This document shows, in pieces, positions 6,962-13,439 of a DNA stretch of 14,342 nt. Each line of letters starts with the position of its first letter. Positions within the stretch are counted from its first letter, which is position 1. The translations under genes were made by a program, and so were the position numbers. The stretch covers positions 1 to 14,342 of the forward strand of contig CAITSH010000330.1 of assembly GCA_903895005.1 (NCBI GenBank), given 5' to 3'. The DNA comes from an uncultured Pseudomonadota bacterium (GTDB taxonomy: Bacteria; Pseudomonadota; Gammaproteobacteria; Burkholderiales; SG8-39). A model generated the notes under the pieces. The model was not told where the DNA came from, ran no database searches, and saw only the letters and a list, made by a program, of their open reading frames with translations.

Positions 6962-8593
6962 ATGATGCGACCGATTTGCATGGTGATTGCTTTTCTCGCG
7001 CTGGTTTCAGGTGCAACCGCCGACGCCGCCGTGATCGGCCGCGTCTTGGTGGCCGTGGGCGAGGTATCGGCATCCCGCGCCGGTCAGGCAATCAACCTTG
7101 GCACCGGTTCCCCGGTCGAGGACGGCGATACGATTCGCGTCGGCCCGGCGAGCAATGCGCAGATCCGCTTCAACGACGAGGGCATCGTCGCGCTGCGCCC
7201 GCAGACGGTGTTCCGCATCGAGGAATACAACTACAACGGCCGCCAGGACGGACTGGAAAAATCGGTGTTCAACCTCATCGCGGGCGGCATGCGCACCGTC
7301 ACCGGCCTCATCGGTAAACTCAATAGGGGCAATTACCAGGTGCGCACCCCCACCTCCACGGTAGGGATACGCGGCACCAACTACAACCTCGTGCACTGCG
7401 ACGCCGGCTGCCTCAACAAGGACGGCAGCCGCGCCCCAACCGGCACCTATGGGGGCGTGTTCGACGGGCGCATCGGCGTGGAAAACCAGTCCGGGGAAAA
7501 GACCTTTGGCGCAGAGGAGTTCTTTTACGTCGCCAGCGCCACGGCGTCGCCGCAGACGCTCATCGCTCCGCCGGCATTTCTTCAAGACAAACTGGAAGGC
7601 ACCTCGCGCCGCGGCAACCAGAAGAGCACTGAAACGGCGGAAACCTCGTCGCAATCGGGGGCCAGCGCCGACGGTCGCGCCCAGACCACGGCGGCGAGCA
7701 CGGCGCCACCGGCCGCACTGGCCGCCATCGTAACCGAGCAAAAGAGCGCGAGCGGCGGCAGTACGTTAATTTCGGGGGTCACCGGCTTTATCGCGTTTTA
7801 TTCCAACGGCACCAACGCGGTCAATATCGGCAACTGCGGCGCGGGCGGCAATTGCTCTTCGGCGCTGAGCTTCTCCAATGGCGCATTACGCGGCGACGCC
7901 ACACAATCGAGCTTTGCGTCGAACCAGCTTCTCAGTTACTCAGGTCCGGGATTCAGCGGATCCTTGGGAGGCGGTTCCGTAGTCGATGCCGGGACCACGA
8001 CCATCTCCGGCTCGCAATTCGGCTGGGGACGCTGGGTGGGTAATTTCTCAGTGACAGACACCAATGGCAGCTTTACGGGAGCGACAGCGAAGTCCGGCGT
8101 GCTATTCGGTTTCACCAATGACCCGACTGTAGGTAGCGGACAAAACAATATTCCGAGCAGCGGGGTCGTAAACTATTCGTTGGTGGGCGGTCCCAGCCCG
8201 GTCGATACGGCCGGCAACACCGGAACCATGACCAGCCTGTCCGGTACGATGAACTTCACCACGCGCACCCTGACCAACTTGAGCATGGTGCTGGACATCA
8301 ACATACCTGGCCAGGGTGCGGCGAGCATGTCCCTGAGCAGCAGCAACCCGGTGATTGCAGTGAACAGGAATTCCATCGAGGGCGCCTCACTCAGCGGAAC
8401 GTGCACCGGGGCGGGCTGCATCACTACCGGTGCCGGCGCAACATCCGGCCTGGTGGACGTCGGCTTCGCTGGTGGAGCCAAGGCGATGGTTGTCAACGGC
8501 GCCGCAACCAGCGCAGTAAAGGACACAACCAACGGTGCCGGTACGCCGCGCTCCGTGCTGTTCCTCAACATTCTCAAATGCTCCACCTGCTAG
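6962..8593 (+). CDS. Secreted FecR-domain protein with long beta-rich C-terminal region
   Basis: 543 residues. The signal peptide ends near residue 22 (MVIAFLALVSGATADA); no lipobox Cys is seen, so it is not an obvious lipoprotein. A FecR domain lies at about 24-190 (GEVSASRAGQ, DGDTIRVGPASNAQIRF, VRTPTSTVGIRGTNY). A low-complexity Ser/Thr/Ala linker follows at about 205-265. The rest is a Gly/Ser/Thr/Asn-rich beta region (FGWGRWVGNFSV, GVVNYSLVGG, SLSGTMNF, DVGFAGGAKAMVVNGA) that resembles the TbpB-like C-terminal barrels of SLAM cargo. It is not the cytoplasmic anti-sigma FecR: it has a signal peptide and no sigma factor beside it. Cysteines come as close pairs: 146/150, 292/298, 481/486, 540/543. 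ATG 6962 and ATG 6965 are adjacent; GAGG at 6956-6959 favours the second. Ligand and function are unknown. Confidence 0.75.
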   Translation: MMRPICMVIAFLALVSGATADAAVIGRVLVAVGEVSASRAGQAINLGTGSPVEDGDTIRVGPASNAQIRFNDEGIVALRPQTVFRIEEYNYNGRQDGLEKSVFNLIAGGMRTVTGLIGKLNRGNYQVRTPTSTVGIRGTNYNLVHCDAGCLNKDGSRAPTGTYGGVFDGRIGVENQSGEKTFGAEEFFYVASATASPQTLIAPPAFLQDKLEGTSRRGNQKSTETAETSSQSGASADGRAQTTAASTAPPAALAAIVTEQKSASGGSTLISGVTGFIAFYSNGTNAVNIGNCGAGGNCSSALSFSNGALRGDATQSSFASNQLLSYSGPGFSGSLGGGSVVDAGTTTISGSQFGWGRWVGNFSVTDTNGSFTGATAKSGVLFGFTNDPTVGSGQNNIPSSGVVNYSLVGGPSPVDTAGNTGTMTSLSGTMNFTTRTLTNLSMVLDINIPGQGAASMSLSSSNPVIAVNRNSIEGASLSGTCTGAGCITTGAGATSGLVDVGFAGGAKAMVVNGAATSAVKDTTNGAGTPRSVLFLNILKCSTC

Positions 8594-8676
8594 GCGCAGG
8601 GCGCTCCGAGCCAACGGTTCGCCCGGCTCAGCATAGGGCGGCACCCCAGCTACGGGAGTTCGCGCCCAAATTCCGC

Positions 8677-8682
8677 TAAAAT
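8677..8682 (+). promoter_or_regulatory. Possible -10 box of the ilvE-waaF operon
   Basis: TAAAAT in the context CCGCTAAAATCC, 49 bp upstream of the ilvE ATG in a 137-bp gap after the FecR gene. No clear -35 is seen. This is the only gap in 8594-11956 with room for a promoter of the four-gene run. Confidence 0.35.
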
Positions 8683-8716
8683 CCGTGTTCAAGCGTGTTT
8701 TCCTGCAACGAATTAC

Positions 8717-8720
8717 GGAG
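8717..8720 (+). promoter_or_regulatory. Ribosome-binding site of ilvE
   Basis: GGAG, ten bases before ATG at 8731. It supports that start over the in-frame GTG at 8695 and the ATG at 8737. Confidence 0.5.
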
Positions 8721-8730
8721 TCCTTGTCTC

Positions 8731-9708
8731 ATGTCCATGGCGGATCGCGACGGTTTTATCTGGTACGACGGCAAACTGGTGCCCTGGCGCAATGCCACCA
8801 CCCACGTCCTCACCCACTCGCTGCACTACGGCCTTGCCGTATTCGAGGGCGTGCGCGCCTACAAGACCGGCTCGGGCACCTCGATCTTCCGTCTCAAGGA
8901 ACACACCGACCGGCTCTTTAACTCGGCGCACATTTACGCCATGAAGCTGCCCTACACCAAGGAAGTGCTGATCGAGGCGCAAAAGGAAGTCGTGCGGGCC
9001 AACAACCTTGAGTCCTGCTACCTGCGGCCGATCGCCTTTTACGGTTCGGAAAAAATGGGGGTCTCGCCCAAGGGCAACACCGTGCACGTGGCCGTTGCGG
9101 CCTGGCCCTGGGGCGCCTATCTCGGACCGGAAGCCCTGGAAAAAGGCATTCGCGTAAAGACCTCGTCCTTTGCGCGCCACCATGTCAACGTCACCATGGC
9201 GCGCGCCAAGTTCGCCGCAACCTACGCCAACTCCATCCTTGCCAATGCCGAGGCCATAGACCACGGCTATGACGAGGGCCTGTTGCTCGACGTCGACGGC
9301 TTTGTCGCCGAGGGTGCGGGAGAGAATATTTTCATCATCAAGGACGGCGTGATGTATGAGCCCGAATTGACCTCCGCACTGGTCGGCATCACCCGCGCAA
9401 GCATCATCGCCCTTGCCGCCGACCTTGGTTACAAAGTGGTGTCGCGGCGCATCACGCGTGATGACGTATACATCGCCGACGAAGCTTTCTTTACCGGCAC
9501 CGCCGCTGAAGTCACGCCCATCCGCGAACTGGACGGCCGCCAGATTGGCGCAGGCAAGGCAGGACCCATCACAAAGAAGCTGCAAAAGGCGTTTTTCGAC
9601 GTTGTCACCGGCAAGAGCAAAAAGCACAAGGAATGGCTCACCCCGGTCGGCAAGCTCGGCAAAGTCAGCAAGGTCGCCACGACCAGCAAAGCCAAGGCCA
9701 AACGCTGA
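8731..9708 (+). CDS. ilvE: Branched-chain amino acid aminotransferase (class IV, PLP)
   Basis: Catalyses the last step of Val, Leu and Ile synthesis, moving amino groups between glutamate and the branched 2-oxo acids. From ATG 8731 it has 325 residues (usual about 305-310). It shows the fold-type IV hallmarks: FIWYDGKLVPW at the start, HSLHYGLAVFEGVRAY, the PLP lysine K160 in MARAKFAAT, E194 in EGAGENIF and the phosphate-binding FTGTAAEVTP around 254-263. The core ends at WLTPV, where most relatives stop; about 20 further residues (GKLGKVSKVATTSKAKAKR) form a Lys/Ala-rich tail. The GTG start at 8695 would add 12 residues with no family match. The stop TGA shares one base with the ATG of the zinc-finger gene, so translation is probably coupled. 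Confidence 0.95.
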   Translation: MSMADRDGFIWYDGKLVPWRNATTHVLTHSLHYGLAVFEGVRAYKTGSGTSIFRLKEHTDRLFNSAHIYAMKLPYTKEVLIEAQKEVVRANNLESCYLRPIAFYGSEKMGVSPKGNTVHVAVAAWPWGAYLGPEALEKGIRVKTSSFARHHVNVTMARAKFAATYANSILANAEAIDHGYDEGLLLDVDGFVAEGAGENIFIIKDGVMYEPELTSALVGITRASIIALAADLGYKVVSRRITRDDVYIADEAFFTGTAAEVTPIRELDGRQIGAGKAGPITKKLQKAFFDVVTGKSKKHKEWLTPVGKLGKVSKVATTSKAKAKR

Positions 9709-9905
9709 TGAGCACCATCGTGCCCAAGGACGTTGCGGTCGCAGTGACGGAGCAGGACCTGCCGCTGCACTGCCCGCGTCCGGGCACGCCGGTGTGGAAC
9801 CTGCACCCGCGTGTGTTCCTTGACGTGGTGCACGCCGGCGAACTGCTGTGCCCGTATTGCGGCACCAAATACGTCTTCAAGGGCGTCGCGCCCAAGGGCC
9901 ACTGA
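9708..9905 (+). CDS. Small zinc-finger protein (zf-CHCC, PF10276 type)
   Basis: 65 residues. The core has the C-x(n)-H-x(n)-CxxC arrangement: Cys in LHCPRPG, His in WNLHPRVFLD and the CPYC pair in ELLCPYCGTKYVF, followed by a short tail. This matches the zf-CHCC domain known from the NDUFS6 (13-kDa) subunit of mitochondrial complex I and from small bacterial proteins of unknown role. Zinc binding is inferred from the ligands. Its ATG overlaps the ilvE stop (TGATG). The frame of waaF is the same as this one and starts 45 bases after its stop. I know the ilvE - zf-CHCC - waaF order from betaproteobacteria, so the linkage is old, but it does not tell the function. Confidence 0.85.
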   Translation: MSTIVPKDVAVAVTEQDLPLHCPRPGTPVWNLHPRVFLDVVHAGELLCPYCGTKYVFKGVAPKGH

Positions 9906-9950
9906 GGCGTCCCGAGGGGCCACGTCCCCAGCCCGAGGCCCAGCGTCCCA

Positions 9951-10988
9951 GTGCCTAAAATCCTCGTCGTCGCGCCAAACTGGATAGGCGACACGCTGCT
10001 CGCCCAACCGCTGTTCGCGCACCTGCAACACAAGCTGCCGGGCCTTACGCTGGACGTACTGGCGCCCGCCTTTACCGCGCCCGTTCTCAACCGCATGCCA
10101 GAGGTCACCTCGGTGATGCGGGCGCCCTTTGAGCACGGCAAATTGCATCTCAAATTGCGCTGGCGTATCGGCAAGGACTTGCGCGCGCAGCGCTACGATT
10201 CGGCAATCGTGCTGCCCAACAGCTTCAAGGCGGCGCTGGTGCCGTTTTTTGCCGATATCCCCTTGCGCGTGGGCTTCGTCGGCGAGTCGCGCTACGGCAT
10301 CCTCAACGTCGTGCACAGCCTTGATAAAACATTGCTGCCGCAGATGGCCGAGCGCTACGCCCAGCTCGCGGAGGTGCCGGGCCAGGTGCCCGAGCGCCCG
10401 CTCGCCGCGCCGCATCTTGAGGTCGACAACGCCAACCAGCTCATCACGCTGTCGCGCCTGGGATTAGAACACAACCGCCCGGTGGTTGCGTTTTGTCCAG
10501 GCGCTGAATTCGGTCCGGCCAAGCGCTGGCCGGTGCGGCACTTTGCCGCGCTCGCCAAAAACCTCATCGCCCACGGCCGCAGCGTGTGGATATTCGGCTC
10601 GGAAAAGGAACGCGTCCTCGGTGAAGAGATCCTCGCAGGCACGGACGGAAGCGCGCATTGCATCAACCTTGCAGGTCGCACCGACCTACCCGGCGCCATC
10701 GACCTCATGGCCCTGGCCGAAAGCGTGGTCAGCAACGACTCGGGTCTGATGCATGTGGCGGCTGCACTGGGCCGGCCCCTGGTCGCGCTCTACGGTTCGT
10801 CGAGTCCCGTTCACACGCCGCCGCTGGCCGCCGCGCGCATCGTGCGCACCGGCATAGACTGCAGCCCGTGTTACCAGCGCGAATGTCCGCTCGGGCACTT
10901 CAAATGCATGAACGAGCTCGATCCGGATCGCGTGATGGCGGAGATCTCGGTGGCGCGCGATACGCATCCCGTGCCGGTGAGCGGCTGA
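9951..10988 (+). CDS. waaF: Lipopolysaccharide heptosyltransferase II (GT9)
   Basis: 345 residues. GT9 glycosyltransferase that adds the second heptose from ADP-heptose to the LPS inner core on the cytoplasmic face of the inner membrane. N-terminal domain: MPKILVVAPNWIGDTLLAQ with G13-D14, where the acidic residue is the likely catalytic base, then SFKAALVPFF and IPLRVGFVGESRYGILN. C-terminal, nucleotide-sugar domain: CPGAEFGPAKRWP, then VSNDSGLMHVAAALG at about 260-274 and LYGSSSPVHTPPL. Length and motifs are normal for WaaF. The start GTG at 9951 is the only start codon between the preceding in-frame stop and the conserved N-terminus; no Shine-Dalgarno is seen, so initiation may depend on coupling with the upstream gene. 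The stop overlaps the ATG of the next gene by one base. Confidence 0.93.
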   Translation: MPKILVVAPNWIGDTLLAQPLFAHLQHKLPGLTLDVLAPAFTAPVLNRMPEVTSVMRAPFEHGKLHLKLRWRIGKDLRAQRYDSAIVLPNSFKAALVPFFADIPLRVGFVGESRYGILNVVHSLDKTLLPQMAERYAQLAEVPGQVPERPLAAPHLEVDNANQLITLSRLGLEHNRPVVAFCPGAEFGPAKRWPVRHFAALAKNLIAHGRSVWIFGSEKERVLGEEILAGTDGSAHCINLAGRTDLPGAIDLMALAESVVSNDSGLMHVAAALGRPLVALYGSSSPVHTPPLAAARIVRTGIDCSPCYQRECPLGHFKCMNELDPDRVMAEISVARDTHPVPVSG

Positions 10989-11956
10989 TGTCTCACAAAA
11001 AGCAGCCCGCCGTAACGCCATCGCCCGCGCCCGGCGCTGATTTTGCAAACGACAACGTGCCGGTTCGCTACCTGCAACGCACGCGCGACTGGTACCTCGC
11101 GCTCGGTTACGACAACCCCTATCGCTGGGCGCATTATCTTGAGGTGCCCTTCCAACCGCTGACAGCGCCCCTGGCGCAAACCACCATCGCGCTCATCACT
11201 ACCGCCGCCCCCTACCAGTCCGACAAGGGACCGCAGGGCCCGGGTGCCGCCTACAACGCAGCAGCCAAATTCTATGCCGTGTACTCGGGTGACAGCGACA
11301 AGGACCACGATGTGCGTATCTCGCACGTCGCCATCGACCGCAAGCACACCAGCATGGAAGACAGCGGCACCTGGTTTCCTCTGCCAAAAATGCGACAGCT
11401 CGCGCAGCAAGGGCGCTTCAAGCTGGCAAAGCGGTTTCACGGCGCGCCGACCAACCGCAGCCAACAGCACACCATCGAGGTCGACGCGCCGGAAATTTTA
11501 AAGCGCTGCCGCGAGGACGGGGCTGATGCCGCCGTGCTCGTCCCGAACTGCCCGGTCTGCCACCAGACCCTGAGCCTCGTGGCGCGCCATCTCGAACAAC
11601 ACGGGATTGCCACCATCCTCATGGCCTGCGCCAAGGACATTGTCGAGCACTGCGGCGTGCCGCGCATGGTATTCAGCGACTTCCCGCTTGGCAATGCAGC
11701 AGGCAAACCGCACGACGCGCAATCCCAGGCCGACACCTTGGATCTCGCGTTGCGCGTGCTCGAAACCGCGCCCGCCGCGCGCACCACCGTGCAGTCACCG
11801 CAGCACTGGAGCGCATCGCACGAATGGAAAAGCGACTACAGCAACATCGCCAAGGTCAGTGCCGAGGAATTGACAAGGTTGCGCGCGGAGTTTGACGCCG
11901 GCAAGGCGGCCGCCAAAGCCTTGCGGGACGCTCAGGCCATCGGCCAATCAAAATAA
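10988..11956 (+). CDS. GrdB-like protein (glycine/sarcosine/betaine reductase component B family, PF07355 type), Cys form
   Basis: 322 residues from ATG at 10988, which overlaps the waaF stop (TGATG). An upstream extension of the frame into waaF is a shadow. Family features: VPVRYLQRTRDWYLALGY and YRWAHYLEVPFQPL at the start, then DVRISHVAIDRKHTS, FHGAPTNRSQQ, LVPNCPVCHQT, CAKDIVEHCGVPR and FSDFPLGNAAGKP. In clostridial GrdB/PrdB a selenocysteine is used for reductive deamination coupled to acetyl phosphate. Here there is no in-frame TGA, and the candidate redox site is C188-P-V-C191. No other glycine- or proline-reductase subunit is nearby, so it is probably not that enzyme. Its role in this operon is unknown. 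Family assignment rests on remembered motifs, not on a search. Confidence 0.75.
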   Translation: MSHKKQPAVTPSPAPGADFANDNVPVRYLQRTRDWYLALGYDNPYRWAHYLEVPFQPLTAPLAQTTIALITTAAPYQSDKGPQGPGAAYNAAAKFYAVYSGDSDKDHDVRISHVAIDRKHTSMEDSGTWFPLPKMRQLAQQGRFKLAKRFHGAPTNRSQQHTIEVDAPEILKRCREDGADAAVLVPNCPVCHQTLSLVARHLEQHGIATILMACAKDIVEHCGVPRMVFSDFPLGNAAGKPHDAQSQADTLDLALRVLETAPAARTTVQSPQHWSASHEWKSDYSNIAKVSAEELTRLRAEFDAGKAAAKALRDAQAIGQSK

Positions 11957-11965
11957 TAGGTATTC

Positions 11966-12148
11966 GTGTTTTTCGTCGCCGGCGATGCGCTGATTTCGGA
12001 AAACGAAACCGCCGCAAAGCTCGCGCCGGGCGCGTCATTGGTCAACCTGCAGTCGACATTAAAATACGGCACCTCATGCGGTTCATGCGTGCCGGAACTA
12101 AAACGCCTGTGCTTGAAACGCAGACACCGACTGGGCGCGGCGGCCTGA
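11966..12148 (+). pseudogene. Remnant of a BFD-like [2Fe-2S] domain (nitrate/nitrite reductase C-terminus type)
   Basis: The frame opens right after TAG at 11957-11959 and runs to TGA at 12146; GTG at 11966 is the only early start. It reads GASLVNLQSTLKYGTSCGSCVPELKRL in two overlapping blocks: GASLVNLQST, then LKYGTSCGSCVPELKRL. The second block is the conserved end of BFD-like domains as found at the C-terminus of assimilatory nitrate reductases and in NirB. Such domains also need an upstream CxC pair; here the frame begins about where it should be and has no Cys before CGSC. So either the front has been lost, or this is a new very small protein (60 residues, ending in a basic stretch, LKRRHRLGAAA). 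No Shine-Dalgarno is seen. A fragment of a decayed gene is favoured. Confidence 0.5.
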
Positions 12149-12214
12149 CATGACAGCCACCAACCGGGTCGCTCCGGCATATCTAAAAATTCAGTGCTGC
12201 CAGGCAAAATTTTT

Positions 12215-12310
12215 CAGTCCCGCGCAATCGGGAATCCATGGGGTTCGTCCAACACGAGCGCGACGAAGCCCATGGATTACGGGTTCTGCTGCGCGGCCCC
12301 GGAATGACGG
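12215..12310. repeat. Dispersed-type palindromic repeat between convergent genes
   Basis: The core arms at 12233-12249 (AATCCATGGGGTTCGTC) and 12262-12278 pair over 17 bp with one mismatch around a 12-nt loop. The left flank TCCCGCGCAATCGGGAATCC and the right flank ending CCCCGGAATGACGG look like the common proteobacterial intergenic repeat whose consensus is near GTCATTCCCGCGCAAGCGGG. It may stop transcription from both sides, as it lies between the plus-strand genes ending at 11956 and the minus-strand hemerythrin gene. The rest of 11957-12328, apart from the BFD remnant, shows only an A/T-rich inverted repeat at 12185-12214 (AAAAATT/AATTTTT). Confidence 0.6.
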
Positions 12311-12328
12311 AAACTGAATCGGGGAAGC

Positions 12329-12778
12329 TTAGGCGTCGTCGCGCACAACCACATTGCGCTTGAGCACAATGGGCGCGCCGCCCAGGCTTTTTTTCACCAT
12401 CCACTGTGCAAGCGACGCATCGAGGTAATCGGCGTGCCCGGGGAACCAGCGCTGCAGTTCGGCGGCGAGGCGGCGACCTTCTTCCACGTCGCCTTTTGCG
12501 ACGACGGCCATGACCTCACGCACCGACTTCATTACCGCCGCGTGCTCGTCGTTATGGCAGTCCTTGGCGGGAAAATCCGTCTTGTCCATCCACACACGCT
12601 CTTCCTCAAAATGCCTTTCCGCGTGAACCGCAAACGCATCGAGGCAGGCGGCAAATGCGGTATCGTCCGCGTTGATCATGGCATTGACGACCTCGACGAA
12701 CTCGCGATGCGTGTTGTCCATCGGCTGGTAACCGAGCAGGTAGGCGTCGGTCCACTCAAATTTTTTTTCGGATGACAT
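12329..12778 (-). CDS. Hemerythrin domain protein (bacteriohemerythrin)
   Basis: 149 residues from ATG at 12778 (MSSEKKFEWTDAYLLG); a longer in-frame start at 12871 adds 31 residues with no family match and is not used. All seven di-iron ligands of hemerythrin are in place: H24 (MDNTHREF), H56 and E60 (RHFEEER), H75 and H79 (CHNDEH), H115 and D120 (WFPGHADYLD). So it should bind O2 or a related ligand at a di-iron site. It is a single-domain soluble protein with no signal peptide and no fused signalling domain; a role in O2 storage, delivery or sensing is known for the family but not shown here. No strong Shine-Dalgarno. After the bundle there is a 23-residue tail (KSLGGAPIVLKRNVVVRDDA at its end). 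It is convergent with the GrdB-like operon across the repeat region. Confidence 0.92.
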   Translation of the reverse strand: MSSEKKFEWTDAYLLGYQPMDNTHREFVEVVNAMINADDTAFAACLDAFAVHAERHFEEERVWMDKTDFPAKDCHNDEHAAVMKSVREVMAVVAKGDVEEGRRLAAELQRWFPGHADYLDASLAQWMVKKSLGGAPIVLKRNVVVRDDA

Positions 12779-12947
12779 GGATGCAATTCTGAGAAGGTTG
12801 TTGCGAAAGAGGTTTCGTATCGGAGCATAGCACCGGCTTAAACACGGCGCGATTTTGATCCGGTTCGGCACGTGCGGATCTCACGGAGGCCGGCGCGCCA
12901 TCAGCCCGAAACCCAATACTGGCGCCGGTTTCCGGCATGGTCTTGCA

Positions 12948-13370
12948 TCAACGCCGGAGCATCCACGGCAACAGCAGAACCACGATACCCACCGCCAGCA
13001 TCGACAGCGTATGCAACCAGAAAAGCACCGGGGTAATGCGGCGTTGGACCGGCACCCTGCGATAGATCACGGTTTCTCCCCAGGCCGCGGCGATGAGGGC
13101 GCACAGCACCAGCATCGCACCCATGCCTGCGACAATGTCACGCAATTGGACGGCCAGCCAGGCCACCGCAAGGAGTGCGAGAGCGCCGGCGAAAGCGAGG
13201 CTGATGCGCAGCCAGAACGCAGCCGGCTCGGTGGCCCGCCGAACCGTGTGGTACTTGCCTCCGTATTCACCGGTCACCATTCCGGACAGGACAAAGTAAA
13301 TAACGATGAGCGCGCCGAGGGTCAGCAGCCAGGGATAGAACATGTCCCGCCGAAAGAAAACGTGCACCAT
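12948..13370 (-). CDS. Four-helix integral membrane protein, not recognised
   Basis: 140 residues, or 131 if the second Met (ATG at 13343) is used; neither start has a strong Shine-Dalgarno, and the second Met begins directly in a membrane helix. Four hydrophobic segments are seen: around WLLTLGALIVIYFVLSG, ISLAFAGALALLAVAWLAV, MGAMLVLCALIAAAW and LFWLHTLSMLAVGIVVLLL. Short loops carry Arg clusters (TVRRATEP; YRRVPVQRR), and the C-terminus ends in RR after a Trp. There are no Cys-pair, His-ligand or transporter motifs that I recognise, so no function is given. It lies between the hemerythrin and ybiB-like genes on the same strand, with gaps of 169 and 69 bp, so co-transcription is possible. 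The hydrophobic pattern supports a real gene. Confidence 0.6.
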   Translation of the reverse strand: MVHVFFRRDMFYPWLLTLGALIVIYFVLSGMVTGEYGGKYHTVRRATEPAAFWLRISLAFAGALALLAVAWLAVQLRDIVAGMGAMLVLCALIAAAWGETVIYRRVPVQRRITPVLFWLHTLSMLAVGIVVLLLPWMLRR

Positions 13371-13439
13371 GCACGGAAGACACCATTGTGACCGATCGGG
13401 CGCACCCCCGCTTTTTTTTAAAAACCTGCTGGGGGATTT

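Noticed and set aside
6962..7530. FecR-type anti-sigma regulator of iron uptake
   Set aside because: The protein has a cleavable signal peptide, no cytoplasmic N-terminal domain or central membrane helix, and no ECF sigma factor or TonB receptor lies nearby.
8608..8629. GAGCC...GGCTC inverted repeat after the FecR gene as a terminator
   Set aside because: Five-base stem, 12-nt loop and no T-run; expected by chance in GC-rich DNA.
8713..9627. 304-codon minus-strand open frame opposite ilvE, and a similar 328-codon frame at 9429-10415 opposite ilvE-zf-waaF
   Set aside because: Both are antisense to well-identified conserved genes and have no credible domain or ribosome-binding site.
10658..10987. 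N-terminal extension of the GrdB-like frame into waaF
   Set aside because: It overlaps the conserved C-terminal domain of WaaF out of frame; ATG at 10988 on the waaF stop fits the family N-terminus.
10988..11956. Selenoprotein with a TGA-encoded selenocysteine
   Set aside because: The frame has no internal TGA, and the CxxC site is encoded by two TGC codons.
13401..13438. Possible terminator after the ybiB-like gene (CCCCC...GGGGG with an A/T-tract)
   Set aside because: Only about 5-7 pairs with a bulge and a long loop; the T/A run is inside the loop and not after the stem.
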